Below the pieces are notes generated by a model. That model was not told the origin of the DNA. It saw only the letters and a list, made by a program, of their open reading frames with translations, and did no database searches. From NCBI RefSeq assembly GCF_030409305.1, contig NZ_JAUFPQ010000015.1, positions 1-56,215 of the forward strand: 56,215 nucleotides of DNA, read 5' to 3'. The DNA is from Halomonas maura (lineage in GTDB: Bacteria; Pseudomonadota; Gammaproteobacteria; Pseudomonadales; Halomonadaceae). The position numbers were made by a program, and so were the translations under genes. This document shows positions 24,067 to 34,188 of this stretch, in pieces (positions within the stretch are counted from its first letter, which is position 1; each line of letters begins with the position of its first letter).

Positions 24067-24606
24067 TCACGACGCGGTGTCTGGCAAACCCCGCCGGCGA
24101 TACTGCACGAAGTCGTAGGCCGGCTGGCCCTCGGCGGGCGTACCGGGGACGCGCTGACACTCCTGCCATTCGTCCCGCTCGAGCTCGGGAAATCGCGTAT
24201 CTCCCTCGATCTCGACCGCCACCTCGGTGAGATAGAGACGACTGGCATGGGGCAGGGCCTGGGCATAGAGCTGACCGCCGCCCATCACCATGATCTCGTC
24301 GACGCCATCGATGGTCGCCTGCCGGTCGGCCAGCGCCAGGGCCGAGGCCAGGTCATGGCAGACGCGCACCCCCTCGGGCCGGAAGTCGGGATCGCGGGTC
24401 ACCACGATGTTGAGCCGGCCGGGGAGCGGCCGCCCGATGGACTGGTAGGTCTTGCGTCCCATGACCAGTGGCTTGGCCTGGGTCATGCGCTTGAAGAACT
24501 TGAGGTCCTCCGGCAGGTACCAGGGCAGCTGGTTGTCGACGCCGATCACGCGGTTGGCGGACAGGGCCGCGATCATCGCCACGGGGATCAGGGTGTCATC
24601 GCTCAT
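24067..24606 (-). CDS. folA: Dihydrofolate reductase
   Basis: The 179-residue protein matches [23 protein letters not shown], the catalytic acid in [29 protein letters not shown] and [14 protein letters not shown] in the expected order. It reduces dihydrofolate to tetrahydrofolate with NADPH in the cytosol. Its ATG overlaps the thyA stop by four bases (ATGA), so it is co-translated with thymidylate synthase, whose product dihydrofolate it recycles. The length is slightly above the E. coli enzyme (159). Confidence 0.96.
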   Translation of the reverse strand: MSDDTLIPVAMIAALSANRVIGVDNQLPWYLPEDLKFFKRMTQAKPLVMGRKTYQSIGRPLPGRLNIVVTRDPDFRPEGVRVCHDLASALALADRQATIDGVDEIMVMGGGQLYAQALPHASRLYLTEVAVEIEGDTRFPELERDEWQECQRVPGTPAEGQPAYDFVQYRRRGLPDTAS

Positions 24607-25427
24607 ACGGCGACCTCCGCCTTGATATGGGGGTGGGGATCGTAACCCTCGATGGCGATGTGCTCGAAGCGGAAGGCGAAGAGATCCTCGACCGTCGGGT
24701 CGAGCACCAGGCGCGGCGCGGTGCGGGGCGTGCGCGCCAGCTGCTCCTCGGCCTGCGCCAGGTGGTTCAGGTAGAGATGGGCGTCGCCGAGGGTGTGCAC
24801 GAAGTCGCCGGGCTCGAGCCCCGCCACCTGGGCGATCATCCGCGTCAGCAGCGCATAGCTGGCGATGTTGAAGGGCACGCCGAGGAAGATGTCGGCGCTG
24901 CGCTGGTAGAGCTGGCAGGACAGCCGCCCCTCGGCCACGTAGAACTGGAACAGGCAGTGACAGGGCGGCAGGGCCATCTCGTCCACCAGCGCCGGGTTCC
25001 AGGCCGAGACGATCAGCCGCCGCGAGCGGGGATTGGTGCGCAGCTGCTCCAGCAGGTTGGCAATCTGGTCCACCTGGCCGCCGCCGGGGGCAGGCCAGCT
25101 GCGCCACTGGTAGCCATAGACCGGGCCCAGCTCGCCGTCCTGGTCGGCCCACTCGTCCCAGATCCGCACGCCGTTGGCCTTGAGATAGGCGATGTTGGTG
25201 TCACCGGCCAGGAACCACAGCAGCTCGTGGATGATCGAGCGCAGATGGAGCTTCTTGGTGGTGACCAGCGGGAAGCCCCGAGAAAGATCGAAACGCATCT
25301 GGTGGCCGAACAGCGAGCGGGTGCCGACACCGGTGCGGTCATCGCGCTCCACGCCGTGCTCGAGCACGGCGCGCATGAGATCGAGATAGGGTTGCTCCAG
25401 CGCCGGCTGGGATTCGTCGATGGGCAT
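24603..25427 (-). CDS. thyA: Thymidylate synthase
   Basis: The 274-residue protein has the classical ThyA motifs: [36 protein letters not shown], the catalytic cysteine in [13 protein letters not shown], and [13 protein letters not shown]. It makes dTMP from dUMP with methylene-tetrahydrofolate. It lies between lgt and folA, the order lgt-thyA-folA known from gammaproteobacteria. The start [17 protein letters not shown] gives a few residues more than the E. coli enzyme (264). Confidence 0.96.
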   Translation of the reverse strand: MPIDESQPALEQPYLDLMRAVLEHGVERDDRTGVGTRSLFGHQMRFDLSRGFPLVTTKKLHLRSIIHELLWFLAGDTNIAYLKANGVRIWDEWADQDGELGPVYGYQWRSWPAPGGGQVDQIANLLEQLRTNPRSRRLIVSAWNPALVDEMALPPCHCLFQFYVAEGRLSCQLYQRSADIFLGVPFNIASYALLTRMIAQVAGLEPGDFVHTLGDAHLYLNHLAQAEEQLARTPRTAPRLVLDPTVEDLFAFRFEHIAIEGYDPHPHIKAEVAV

Positions 25428-25486
25428 GGTCGAGCTGAGCCTGGGTCACGGATGAATGGGCGCGCCAGTCTAACATGCCCGGCCCG

Positions 25487-26284
25487 TCAGGGGGCGGCGC
25501 GGTCGGCATCGATCGGCTGGCGACGGGACCAGGCGATCAGCGCCAGCCCGGCGACGATCATCGGCAGCGTCAGCAGCATGCCCATGGTCAGCCAGTCGAA
25601 GGCGATGAAGCCGAGCTGGGGGTCCGGCCGGCGGACGAACTCCACGGCGAAGCGGAAGACGCCATAGAGCGTCAGGAAGAGCCCCGAGACCAGGCCCCGG
25701 CGCCGCGGCCGGGACGAGACCCACCACAGCACCACGAACAGCACCACGCCCTCGAGCAGGGCCTCGTAGAGCGACGAGGGGTGGCGCGGCGCCGGCCCCT
25801 GGCCGGGGAACACCAGCCCCCAGGGCAGCTCGGTGACCCGCCCGGGCAGCTCATGGTTGATGAAGTTGCCGATCCGCCCGGCGCCCAGGCCGATCGGCAC
25901 CAGCGGCGCGACGAAGTCGGTGAGGGTGAAGAAGGCCAGGCGCTTGCGACGGGCGAAATACAGCGCCGCCAGCAGCACGCCGACCAGGCCGCCATGGAAG
26001 CTCATGCCCCCGTCCCAGACCCGGAAGATCCACAGCGGATCGGCCAGCCACTGCTCCATGCCGTAGAAGAGCGCAAAGCCCAGGCGCCCCCCCAGCACCA
26101 CCCCGAGGGCGGCATAGAAGATCAGGTCGCCCACATCGTCGCCGTCGAGGCCGATGCGCGGGGCGCGTCGACGCCCCAGGAACCAGGCGGCGATGAAGCC
26201 GATGACGTACATCAGCCCGTACCAGTGCACCTGGAGGGGGCCCAGGGAGATGGCCACGGGGTCGATGGTCGGATAGGTCAGCAT
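25487..26284 (-). CDS. lgt: Prolipoprotein diacylglyceryl transferase
   Basis: The 265-residue inner-membrane protein matches Lgt: [17 protein letters not shown], the essential [10 protein letters not shown] region, the Lgt signature [14 protein letters not shown] and [13 protein letters not shown]. It transfers diacylglycerol from phosphatidylglycerol to the lipobox cysteine of prolipoproteins, the first step of lipoprotein maturation. About seven hydrophobic helices can be counted. The start at 26284 is the ATG beginning MLTYPTIDP; the open frame runs much further upstream but overlaps the neighbouring genes in the wrong frame. Confidence 0.96.
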   Translation of the reverse strand: MLTYPTIDPVAISLGPLQVHWYGLMYVIGFIAAWFLGRRRAPRIGLDGDDVGDLIFYAALGVVLGGRLGFALFYGMEQWLADPLWIFRVWDGGMSFHGGLVGVLLAALYFARRKRLAFFTLTDFVAPLVPIGLGAGRIGNFINHELPGRVTELPWGLVFPGQGPAPRHPSSLYEALLEGVVLFVVLWWVSSRPRRRGLVSGLFLTLYGVFRFAVEFVRRPDPQLGFIAFDWLTMGMLLTLPMIVAGLALIAWSRRQPIDADRAAP

Positions 26285-26349
26285 GGAATCCTCAAACGAA
26301 GCTGGAAAGGGGTCAGGGGCAAGGGGTAAAAACAGGCCAGCGGCCCGGA

Positions 26350-27144
26350 TCATATCAGGAAGGTAAGCCCCACCGCCGCCAGCAGGGCGGCGAAGGCCAG
26401 GCGCAGCACCCGGGCCGGGAGCCAGTGGGCCAGGCGCACCCCCAGGCGCGCGCAGGGCACACTGGCGAGCGCGATGCCCAGGAAGGCGGGCCACATCACG
26501 TAGCCGAGCGCCCCCGGAGGCAGACGCGGCTCGCCCCACCCCACGGCGATGAAGGTCAGGGCGCCGCACAGGGCGATGGGCAGGCCGCAGGCCGAGGACG
26601 TGCCCACCGCCTGGGTCATCGAGGCCCCGCAGCGAGTCAGCCAGGGCACGCTCAGGGTGCCGCCGCCGATGCCGAACAGTGCCGAGACGCCGCCGATCAC
26701 CGCGCCGGCCAGCCCCATGGCGCCGCGCCCCGGCTGCAGGCCACCGGGTCTGGGGCCGCGCCCCAGCGCCATCCGGGCGGCGACCAGCAGGACAAAGCCC
26801 CCGAACAGCAGGCCGAGCAGCCCGCCGGAGAGGCGACCGGCGACGAAGACCCCGGCGATGGCGCCCAGCAACAGCCCCGGCAGCAGGGCCAGGAACCAGT
26901 CCCGATGGATGCTGCCGCGGCGATAGTGCCCCCAGGCGGAAGAGGCCCCGGTGACGACGATGGTCGCCAGGGAGGTCCCGACTGCCAGGTGCATGCTGAC
27001 CTCGGGAATCACGCCCTGCAGGCCGAAGGCCATCACCAGGGCCGGTACGATGACCAGCCCGCCGCCGATGCCGAAGAGCCCCGCCAGGGTGCCGGCCACC
27101 CCGCCCAGCAGCAGATAGCCGAGCAGCAGCGATGCCCCGCTCAC
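26350..27144 (-). CDS. TauE/SafE-family membrane exporter
   Basis: The 264-residue protein has about eight hydrophobic helices and the TauE/SafE signatures [19 protein letters not shown] near the start and its internal repeat [19 protein letters not shown] near residue 155. These proteins export sulfite, sulfoacetate or other organosulfur anions, or move unknown anions. The start codon is GTG and overlaps the stop of the upstream receiver gene by four bases (GTGA), so the two are co-translated. The substrate is not determined. Confidence 0.88.
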   Translation of the reverse strand: MSGASLLLGYLLLGGVAGTLAGLFGIGGGLVIVPALVMAFGLQGVIPEVSMHLAVGTSLATIVVTGASSAWGHYRRGSIHRDWFLALLPGLLLGAIAGVFVAGRLSGGLLGLLFGGFVLLVAARMALGRGPRPGGLQPGRGAMGLAGAVIGGVSALFGIGGGTLSVPWLTRCGASMTQAVGTSSACGLPIALCGALTFIAVGWGEPRLPPGALGYVMWPAFLGIALASVPCARLGVRLAHWLPARVLRLAFAALLAAVGLTFLI

Positions 27145-28286
27145 GCCCCCTCCCCCGTGCCGATGACACCGGGCAGCCAGCGCTTGACCACCTCGAGCAG
27201 GTCGTGGGGACGATAGGGCTTGGCCAGGTAGTCGTCCATGCCCGCCGCCCGGAACCGTCGGCGGTCGGCATCCCCGGCATTGGCGGTCAGGGCCACCACC
27301 ACGCTGCGCGGGCGATCCGGATGGTCGACCTCGCGGGTCCGCCAGGTCCGGCAGGTCTCCACGCCATCCATGTCGGTCATGTAGATATCCATGAACACCA
27401 GGTCGTAGGCCTGCTTGTCCAGGCGGGTCAAGGCATCGGCCCCGCTGGTGGCGGTGGAGACCTGCAGTCCCTGGCGCTCCAGCACCTGCTGGGCGAGCAT
27501 CAGGTTCACGGGGCCATCGTCGACGATCAGCACCCGCCCCGGGGATACCGGCTCGCTGCCGAGCGCCGGCGCCCCGACGAGGTTCTCGAGCAGCACCGCG
27601 GTATCGGCCAGGCGCTCGTGCAGCCCCTGGACCGCCGCCCGCTCGGCCTCGCTGGCATCGCGCCGGAACAGGTCGCTGTCCAGGACCTCACCGACGGAAG
27701 CCATCAACGGTGTCAGCACCTGCTGCAGGTGGTTCAGGTAGTCGGACTTCAGCCGGGATTCCTCGCGCGCCCGCTCGCGCCCCGTGGCCAGGCGAGCCAG
27801 CCGCCCCCGCTGGGCCTCGAGGTCATCGGCGAGCCGACGCTCGGCCCCGCGCCGGGCATCCAGCTCGCGGCGCCAGCGATCGACCTGGCCCTGGAGGCGG
27901 CTGGCCAGGGCGTCCAGCCGCTCGACCAGGGTGGCGTGGGGATCGTCGAGGGGTTGCGCCGCGTCCAGCGCATCGCCCTCCCCGGCAGTCAGGGCACTCG
28001 CCACGCGGCCCAGCGCGGCCTCGACACGAGCCTCACCGGTGCGCAGACGCTGCCTCAGCAGGGTGAGAAACACCGCCACGTTGAGGCCGCTGCCCACCAG
28101 CAACGCCAACAGCAGCCAGAAGGTGGTGCTCCAGGTGGCCTGGGACGGCACCAGCCACCAGCCGCTCAGGCCGATGACCAGGCACAGCGCGACCAGCGCC
28201 GCCTGCGCCGTGAGGACCGGCCAGAGGATCGGCCGGACCAGCCTGTTCCAGTAGAGCTCCTTGGGCGTCTCGACTCGCATTGTCAT
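27141..28286 (-). CDS. Membrane-anchored receiver protein with decayed histidine-kinase region
   Basis: The 381-residue protein has two membrane helices (about 20-44 and 55-78), a long coiled region (about 85-180), a short HisKA-like stretch and a receiver domain (about 250-370). The receiver keeps the phosphorylation set: D256/D257 (LIVDDGP), D300 (VFMDIYM), T334 (ALTAN) and K356 (LAKPY). In the HisKA-like stretch [16 protein letters not shown] the TPL ending is present, but the position of the phospho-accepting His is Q188, and no ATPase domain follows. It looks derived from a BarA-type hybrid kinase. The in-frame ATG at 28280 fits better with AGGG than 28286. Confidence 0.78.
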   Translation of the reverse strand: MTMRVETPKELYWNRLVRPILWPVLTAQAALVALCLVIGLSGWWLVPSQATWSTTFWLLLALLVGSGLNVAVFLTLLRQRLRTGEARVEAALGRVASALTAGEGDALDAAQPLDDPHATLVERLDALASRLQGQVDRWRRELDARRGAERRLADDLEAQRGRLARLATGRERAREESRLKSDYLNHLQQVLTPLMASVGEVLDSDLFRRDASEAERAAVQGLHERLADTAVLLENLVGAPALGSEPVSPGRVLIVDDGPVNLMLAQQVLERQGLQVSTATSGADALTRLDKQAYDLVFMDIYMTDMDGVETCRTWRTREVDHPDRPRSVVVALTANAGDADRRRFRAAGMDDYLAKPYRPHDLLEVVKRWLPGVIGTGEGA

Positions 28287-28390
28287 CCCTGTGCCGGGTC
28301 GATCATGAGTCAGGGAGTGTACGCGGCGGGAGGGGGCGCTGTCATGGCGGGCCCTTTCCTCGGGCTCGGGGGCAGGCTAGGCTGGCGACC

Positions 28391-29170
28391 ATGTGCCTGA
28401 TCGCCTTCGACCACCGGCCCGGCGAGGCCATCCCGCTGCGCCTGGTCGCCAACCGTGACGAGTTCCATGCCCGCCCGTCGGCGGCGCTGGCGCCCTGGGA
28501 CGACGACCCCGGAATCGTGGGCGGTCGCGACCTGGAGGCCGGCGGCACCTGGTTGGCCGTGCATCGCCGCGGTCGCTTCGCCGCGGTCACCAACGTGCGC
28601 GATCCCGGGCTGGGCGTGCCACGCGGCGCGCCGAGTCGCGGAGAACTGGTGCGCGAGGCCCTGCGGTGCCCGGACCTGCCGGCCTGGCTGGCTCGCCTCG
28701 CCGACGGCGAAGCCCGCGACTATGCCGGCTTCAACCTGCTCGCCGGGGATGGCCGGCGTCTCTGGCACCTGCACCGCGGGCGCGACCGCGTCGTGTTGCG
28801 ACTCGTGCCCGCCGGCCTGCACGGCCTGTCCAACGCCGAGCTGGACACCCCCTGGCCGAAGCTGATCCTGGCCCGCCAGGGACTGGCGGCCAGCCTGCAC
28901 CACGGCCATTTTCCCGAGGACGCCCTGCGTGCCCTCGCCGACCCCTACCCCGCCGATGACCGCCAGCTGCCCGATACCGGGGTCGGCCTGGAAGGGGAGC
29001 GTCGCCTCTCGGCCGCCTTCATCCGCGGCGAGGACTACGGCACCCGGGCCAGCAGCTGGCTGGCCTGGCAGGCCGACGGGCACCTGACGATCGGCGAGCG
29101 ACGCTTCGCTCCCCGGGGGGCCCGCCTCGGCGAGACCGTCATCGAGCTCGACACCCCTCCGCCGGCCTGA
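28391..29170 (+). CDS. NRDE-family protein (TANGO2-like)
   Basis: The 259-residue protein starts MCLIAFDHRPGEAIPL and contains VANRDEFHARP, the NRDE motif that names the family, followed by GGRDLEAGGTWLAVHRRGRFAAVTN (in parts typical of the family). The conserved Cys2 would be exposed after Met removal, as in N-terminal nucleophile enzymes. The molecular function of the bacterial members is not settled; the eukaryotic relative TANGO2 is linked to lipid and heme handling. The gene is oriented opposite to its neighbours, between the receiver gene and ptsP. Confidence 0.88.
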   Translation: MCLIAFDHRPGEAIPLRLVANRDEFHARPSAALAPWDDDPGIVGGRDLEAGGTWLAVHRRGRFAAVTNVRDPGLGVPRGAPSRGELVREALRCPDLPAWLARLADGEARDYAGFNLLAGDGRRLWHLHRGRDRVVLRLVPAGLHGLSNAELDTPWPKLILARQGLAASLHHGHFPEDALRALADPYPADDRQLPDTGVGLEGERRLSAAFIRGEDYGTRASSWLAWQADGHLTIGERRFAPRGARLGETVIELDTPPPA

Positions 29171-29182
29171 CCCCGCGCGAGT

Positions 29183-31465
29183 TCAGTCGTCCTTGGGCGG
29201 CAGCAGGTGACTCAGTTGCCACTCTCCCATGCGGGCCTTGAGGTGACGCCCCACCGCCGCCGGGGAGTCGAGCTTCAGGGTCTGCTCCACCAGCTCCCGG
29301 GCCGCCGCCTGGGAGACGCGACGGATCGCCGCGCGCACCTTGGGCAGGCTGGGCGCGTTCATCGACAGCGAATCGAAGCCCATGCCCATCAGCAGCAGCG
29401 CCCCGGCCGGGTCGCCGGCCAGCTCGCCGCACACCGAGGTCGGCACCCCCAGCGCCCGCGCCTCGCCCGCGAGGCGCGCCATGGCCGAGAGCACGGCGGG
29501 ATGGCAGGCGTCATAGAGTTCGGACACCCGGGGATTGTTGCGGTCCACCGCCAGCAGGTACTGGGTGAGGTCGTTGCTGCCCACCGAGAAGAAGTCCACC
29601 CGCTGCGACAGGGCCTCCAGCTGGTAGAGCGTCGCCGGCACCTCCAGCATCACGCCCACCCGCGGACGCGATACCTCGATGCCGTCCTCGCCCAGCTCGC
29701 GGATGGCCCGGTCGAGCAGGCGCAGGGCGTCGTCGACCTCGTCGACGTTGGTGACCATCGGCCACAGCACCTGCAGGTTGTCGAGCCCCTGGGAGGCACG
29801 CAGCATGGCCCGCAGCTGCACCATCAGCACCTCGGGATGGTCCAGAGTCACCCGGATGCCCCGCCAGCCGAGGAAGGGGTTGGCCTCCTCGATGGGAAAG
29901 TAGGGCAGGTCCTTGTCGCCGCCGATATCCAGGGTCCGCATCACCACCGGCAGGGGCGCGAAGCCCTCCAGCTGCTCGCGATACAGCCGGGTCTGTTCCT
30001 GCTCGCCGGGGAAGCGCTCGGTGATCATGAAGGGCACTTCGGTGCGATAGAGCCCCACCCCGCCGATGCGCGACTTGAGCGAGGCCACCGCTTCCACCGC
30101 CAGGCCGGTGTTGACCATCAGCGGCATGTCGTGGCCGTCGGGGGTGCGGCTGGGCAGGTCCTGCTCGTGCTCGAGGACCTCGGCCAGCGCCCGTTCCTCG
30201 TCGATCAGGCTCTGGTAGTGGCTCTCGAGCTCCTCGCCGGGCCGCACGAAGAGCCGGCCGCGATGGCCATCCAGCACCACCCGCGCCCCGTTGAGCCGGG
30301 GCAACGGCAGATCGACCATGCCCAGCACGGTGGGGATGCCCATGGCCCGGGCCACGATGGCCACATGGGAGGTGCTGGAACCACGCACCGAGACGAGCCC
30401 GGCGAGTCGCTCGCGGGGGACCTCGCCGAGCATGGCCACGCTGATCTCGTCGCCCACCAGGATGGTGCTTTCCGGGTAGACGCTGGGCTGCGACGACGCC
30501 TCCTCCTGGAGGTGGGCCAGCACGCGCCGGCCCAGGTCGCGGATATCGGCGGCCCGCTCGCGCAGGTAGTTGTCGTCGACCCGCTCCAGGTACTGGACGT
30601 GGCGACGCACCACGTCGGCCAAGGCCCCGGGGGCCCACTGACCCTCGCGGATGCGCTTGACCACCTCCTGGGACAGCGCCGCCTCGCCGAGCATCTGCTG
30701 GTAGACATCGAACAGCGCCAGCTCCTGGGCCGAGATGCGATTGGCCAGGCGCTCGCCGGCCGAGCGGATCTCGTCGCGGACCCGGCCGATGGCCTCCCTG
30801 AGGCGCGCCACCTCGTAGTCCTCGTCGGTGGGAATCAGGTCCGGCACGCTGTCCAGGTCCGCCGGCGGCGCGATCACCACCGCCTCGCCGATGGCCATGC
30901 CCGGCGAGGCCGCCACCCCGGTGAAGGTCGCCTGCCCGCCGGGCATGGTCGGCCGGGTCAGGTTGCCGGTGGCCAGGGCATGCGCCAGCACGCCGGCCAG
31001 CTGGGCGGCCATGGTGACCAGGAAGGCCTCGTCGGACTCGTCGTAGCGTCGCTTATCGGACTGCTGGACCACCAGCACGCCGAGCATGCGGCGCTGGTGG
31101 ATGATCGGCACGCCCAGGAAGCTCGAATAGCGTTCCTCGCCGGTCGCCTCGAAGTAGCGGAAGCGCGGATGGGACTGGGCATTCTCGAGATTGATCGGTT
31201 CCTCGCGCTGGGCCACCAGCCCCACCAGCCCCTCCCCCACCGGCAGGGCCACGTGGCCGACCGCCTGGGTGCGCAGGCCGATGGTCTCCATCAGCATCAG
31301 CTGATCGAGCTCGGGGTCGAAGAGGTAGAAGGAACATACGTCGGTGCGCATGGCCTTGCGAATGCGGCGCACCATGGTCGACAGGGCCGCGTCCAGATTG
31401 CGGGCCCCGTTGACCTCCAGGATGATGCGTCGCAACACCTCGAGCATCGGCGTCTTGCTGTCCAT
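29183..31465 (-). CDS. ptsP: PtsP, enzyme I of the nitrogen PTS
   Basis: The 760-residue protein has an N-terminal GAF domain (about 15-160) and an enzyme I body: the phospho-histidine region GSSTSHVAIVARAMGIP, DIGGDKDLPYF, GSNDLTQYLLAVDRNN and CGELAGDPAGALLLMGMGFD. It autophosphorylates with PEP and passes phosphate to NPr and EIIA-Ntr, linking nitrogen and carbon status. The length equals the usual E. coli PtsP (748). rppH lies 60 bases upstream on the same strand, the order known from E. coli and Pseudomonas, so they form an operon. Confidence 0.95.
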   Translation of the reverse strand: MDSKTPMLEVLRRIILEVNGARNLDAALSTMVRRIRKAMRTDVCSFYLFDPELDQLMLMETIGLRTQAVGHVALPVGEGLVGLVAQREEPINLENAQSHPRFRYFEATGEERYSSFLGVPIIHQRRMLGVLVVQQSDKRRYDESDEAFLVTMAAQLAGVLAHALATGNLTRPTMPGGQATFTGVAASPGMAIGEAVVIAPPADLDSVPDLIPTDEDYEVARLREAIGRVRDEIRSAGERLANRISAQELALFDVYQQMLGEAALSQEVVKRIREGQWAPGALADVVRRHVQYLERVDDNYLRERAADIRDLGRRVLAHLQEEASSQPSVYPESTILVGDEISVAMLGEVPRERLAGLVSVRGSSTSHVAIVARAMGIPTVLGMVDLPLPRLNGARVVLDGHRGRLFVRPGEELESHYQSLIDEERALAEVLEHEQDLPSRTPDGHDMPLMVNTGLAVEAVASLKSRIGGVGLYRTEVPFMITERFPGEQEQTRLYREQLEGFAPLPVVMRTLDIGGDKDLPYFPIEEANPFLGWRGIRVTLDHPEVLMVQLRAMLRASQGLDNLQVLWPMVTNVDEVDDALRLLDRAIRELGEDGIEVSRPRVGVMLEVPATLYQLEALSQRVDFFSVGSNDLTQYLLAVDRNNPRVSELYDACHPAVLSAMARLAGEARALGVPTSVCGELAGDPAGALLLMGMGFDSLSMNAPSLPKVRAAIRRVSQAAARELVEQTLKLDSPAAVGRHLKARMGEWQLSHLLPPKDD

Positions 31466-31525
31466 TATTGTTTGCCTCGCTGAGGATGTCGCCGGAGGAG
31501 TCGTCCTCCGACACGTCTCGGGGCG

Positions 31526-32020
31526 TCAATCATGCCCCAGGGCCAGGCGCTGCGCCCTCGGCGACAGTTCGCGCAAGGCGCGGCGATAGACCTCGCGCTT
31601 GAAGGGCACCACCTGGCCGAGGGGGTACCAGTAGCTGACCCAGCGCCAGCCATCGAACTCCGGTTTGGCCGGACCGCCATCCATGCAGATCCGGGTCTCG
31701 CCGCAGCGGATCCTGAGCAGGAACCATTTCTGTTTCTGACCGATACACACCGGCCGAGAGTGTGTTCGTACCATGCGTCGCGGCAGACGGTAACGCAACC
31801 AGCCCCGGGTACAGGCAAGCACCTCGACGTCCTCGGCCGTCAGGCCGATTTCCTCGTGCAATTCGCGAAACAGTGCCTGTTGCGGTGTCTCGTTCGCCTT
31901 GATGCCTCCCTGGGGAAACTGCCACGCATTCTGCCCAACCCGACGCGCCCAAAGCAGCTGCCCCTGGTCGTTGGCGATGATGATGCCAACATTGGGGCGA
32001 AAGCCGTCAGCGTCGATCAC
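31526..32020 (-). CDS. rppH: RNA pyrophosphohydrolase RppH
   Basis: The 164-residue Nudix enzyme starts at a GTG followed by [14 protein letters not shown], matching the N-terminus of RppH (IDDDGYRPNVG); an AAGG eight bases upstream supports it over an in-frame GTG at 32029. The Nudix box is [23 protein letters not shown], with the core RELHEEIG. RppH removes pyrophosphate from triphosphorylated mRNA 5' ends and so starts RNase E-dependent decay. It is the first gene of the rppH-ptsP operon and is divergent from the HAD phosphatase gene. Confidence 0.93.
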   Translation of the reverse strand: MIDADGFRPNVGIIIANDQGQLLWARRVGQNAWQFPQGGIKANETPQQALFRELHEEIGLTAEDVEVLACTRGWLRYRLPRRMVRTHSRPVCIGQKQKWFLLRIRCGETRICMDGGPAKPEFDGWRWVSYWYPLGQVVPFKREVYRRALRELSPRAQRLALGHD

Positions 32021-32170
32021 GGACTTCACCTTATGAATCCAGTATTGGATTCATTCTTCCACAAGGCCGTGAAACGTATCAATACGCCATTGGCGCCACG
32101 CTCGAAGCCATGGCGGGCTTCTGCCATAATCGCCGCCTCGAATACCATGCCCATCACCAAGAGGAATGCC

Positions 32171-32827
32171 GTGAGCCTCGCCATCTTCGACCTGGACAAT
32201 ACCCTGCTCTCGATCGACAGCGACCATGCCTGGGGCGAGTTCCTGCTCGAGCAGGGCGCCGTGGATCCGGTGGCCTACAAGGCGGCCAACGACCGCTTCA
32301 TGGCGGACTACGAGGCCGGCACCCTCGACATGGCCGAGTTCCTGGCCGTGGCACTGAGGCCGCTGGCCGAGAACACGCCGGAACAGCTGGCCGCCTGGCA
32401 CCAGCAGTTCATGGCCAGCAAGATCGAGCCGAACATCCTGCCGCGGGGCGAGGAACTGATCGCCCGGCATCGCGCCCGGGGGGACACCCTGCTGATCATC
32501 ACCGCCACCAATCGCTTCATCACCGGCCCCATCGCCGAGCGCCTGGGGGTGGAGGAGCTGATCGCCGTGGAACCGGAGATGGCCGAGGGCCGCTACACCG
32601 GCCGGGTCAGCGGCGTGCCCAGCTACCGGGAAGGCAAGGTCACCCGCCTCGCGCAATGGCTCGACGGTCGCGAGCTGACGCTGGCCGACGCCTGGTTCTA
32701 CAGCGACTCCCACAACGACCTGCCGCTGCTCGAGCGGGTCGATCACCCCGTCGCAGTGGATCCCGACGCGACGCTGCGCGAGGCGGCCGAGGAGCGCGGC
32801 TGGCGCATCATCAGCCTGCGGGACTGA
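32171..32827 (+). CDS. HAD-IB family phosphatase
   Basis: The 218-residue protein carries the HAD motifs: I FDLDNTLL (nucleophile Asp near the N-terminus), II IITATN, III a lysine in the EGKVTRL segment, and [13 protein letters not shown]. Sub-family IB contains SerB-like and other small-molecule phosphatases; this one resembles a group of proteins found next to rppH in Pseudomonas and relatives. GAGGAA precedes the GTG start at 32171; the in-frame ATG at 32147 has none. The substrate is unknown. Confidence 0.87.
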   Translation: MSLAIFDLDNTLLSIDSDHAWGEFLLEQGAVDPVAYKAANDRFMADYEAGTLDMAEFLAVALRPLAENTPEQLAAWHQQFMASKIEPNILPRGEELIARHRARGDTLLIITATNRFITGPIAERLGVEELIAVEPEMAEGRYTGRVSGVPSYREGKVTRLAQWLDGRELTLADAWFYSDSHNDLPLLERVDHPVAVDPDATLREAAEERGWRIISLRD

Positions 32828-32846
32828 TCCGGCCCGGCTTCGCGGA

Positions 32847-32944
32847 GGGCTACGGGCTACGGGCTACGGGCTACGGGCTACGGGCTACGGGCTACGGGCT
32901 ACGGGCTACGGGCTACGGGCTACGGGCTACGGGCTACGGGCTAC
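32847..32944. repeat. 14-copy heptanucleotide tandem repeat
   Basis: The unit GGGCTAC is repeated 14 times without interruption across 98 bases, followed by a partial GG. It starts 20 bases after the stop of the HAD phosphatase gene and ends 33 bases before the bidirectional terminator of mdh, so it lies in the intergenic region. All copies are identical, which indicates recent slippage or selection. Read as protein one frame gives GYGLRAT repeats, but no start or ribosome site supports translation, and the other strand contains TAG in every seven codons. Confidence 0.98.
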
Positions 32945-32977
32945 GGCACCCAGGATATGCCGGATAGTGTCCCAGCG

Positions 32978-33013
32978 AAAAAGCCCCGGCCAGGCATTGC
33001 CTGGCCGGGGCCT
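32978..33013 (-). terminator. Bidirectional terminator between mdh and the heptamer repeat
   Basis: A 13-bp perfect stem GCCCCGGCCAGGC / GCCTGGCCGGGGC (32983-32995 and 32999-33011) has a 3-base loop. On the minus strand it is followed by TTTTT and terminates mdh 50 bases after its stop. On the plus strand it would stop read-through from the HAD phosphatase gene and the repeat, though the T-run there is weak. Confidence 0.92.
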
Positions 33014-33060
33014 TGTTGAGCTCGAAGCTCGGGACGCGCAGCCCGAAGCTTCGAAGGCGA

Positions 33061-34035
33061 TCAGCCGAGCAGGTGCTCGACGGCGGCCCGCTCCTCGCGC
33101 AGCTCGGTCTCGGTGGCATTCATCCGCTCGCGGCTGAAGTCGTCGATCTCCAGGTCCTGGACGATCTCGTACTTGCCGTTCTGGCAGACCACCGGGTAGG
33201 AATACATGATGCCCGGCTCGACGCCGTAGCTGCCGTCGGCGGGGATGCCCATGCTGACGATGCCGTCGCTGCCCAGCGCCCAGTCGCGCATATGGTCGAT
33301 GGCCGCGGAGGCCGCGGAGGCCGCGGAGGAGGCCCCACGCGCCTTGATGATGGCGGCGCCGCGCTGCTGCACGGTGGGGATGAAGTCGTTCTCGTACCAG
33401 TCGCGCTCGACCAGCTCCAGGGCCGGCTGGCCGGCCACCTGGCAGTGGGCCAGGTCCGGGTACTGGGTCGCGCTGTGGTTGCCCCAGACGATCATCGACT
33501 CCACATCGGTGACGTGCTTGCCGGTCTTCTGGGCCAGCTGGGTCTTGGCGCGGTTGTGGTCCAGCCGCATCATCGCGGTGAACTGGCCCGGATCCAGGTC
33601 CGGCGCGTTGCAGGAGGCGATCAGGGCGTTGGTGTTGGCCGGGTTGCCGACCACCAGCACGCGCACGTCGCGGCTGGCGTTGTCGTTCAGCGCCTTGCCC
33701 TGCACGGAGAAGATCGCCGCGTTGGCCTCGAGCAGGTCCTTGCGCTCCATGCCCGGACCGCGCGGACGGGCACCGACCAGCAGGGCGAAGTCGGCGTCCT
33801 TGAAGGCGACGTTGGGATCGTCGGAGGCGACGATGTCCTGCACCAGCGGGAAGGCGCAGTCGTTGAGCTCCATGACCACGCCGTTGAGGGCGTCCATGGC
33901 CGGCGGAATCTCGAGCAGCTGCAGGATGACCGGCTGGTCCTTGCCCAGCATGTCGCCGGAGGCGATGCGGAAGGCCAGAGAGTAGCTGATCTGGCCGGCG
34001 GCGCCGGTAATGGCAATACGGACGGGGTCTTTCAT
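33061..34035 (-). CDS. mdh: Malate dehydrogenase (cytosolic-type)
   Basis: The 324-residue protein has the NAD motif [50 protein letters not shown] and [12 protein letters not shown], the signatures of the MDH type 2 group (the cytosolic and Chlorobium-like lineage) and not of E. coli Mdh. It interconverts malate and oxaloacetate. The motif [10 protein letters not shown] is the known substrate-side helix of this type, encoded here by three identical 9-bp units. GAAGGAG precedes the ATG at 34035. It is a single transcription unit with a strong terminator. Confidence 0.94.
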   Translation of the reverse strand: MKDPVRIAITGAAGQISYSLAFRIASGDMLGKDQPVILQLLEIPPAMDALNGVVMELNDCAFPLVQDIVASDDPNVAFKDADFALLVGARPRGPGMERKDLLEANAAIFSVQGKALNDNASRDVRVLVVGNPANTNALIASCNAPDLDPGQFTAMMRLDHNRAKTQLAQKTGKHVTDVESMIVWGNHSATQYPDLAHCQVAGQPALELVERDWYENDFIPTVQQRGAAIIKARGASSAASAASAAIDHMRDWALGSDGIVSMGIPADGSYGVEPGIMYSYPVVCQNGKYEIVQDLEIDDFSRERMNATETELREERAAVEHLLG

Positions 34036-34188
34036 CGTGGCTCCTTCGGTTGTCGCCGTGAGGATGGGCCTGGCGGGCGGAGTGCCCGCCGCGGCCGGGT
34101 GTCGAACCGCCGAAATGGTATGCCTGCAGTGCACAAAACTCAATTCGACCTGCGACTCCCCCCGAAGGAGGCGGGGCCCGACGGCGGG

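Noticed and set aside
32847..32944. CRISPR array
   Set aside because: The repeats are 7 bp without spacers, so this is a simple tandem array.
32110..32967. Open frame with GYGLRAT heptapeptide repeats over the heptamer array
   Set aside because: It overlaps the HAD phosphatase gene in another frame, has no ribosome site of its own and its C-terminal repeat is only the translation of the DNA tandem repeat.
33301..33333. 9-bp tandem repeat inside mdh as a slippage site or insertion
   Set aside because: The encoded [10 protein letters not shown] is a conserved feature of this MDH type, so it is not strain-specific variation on present evidence.
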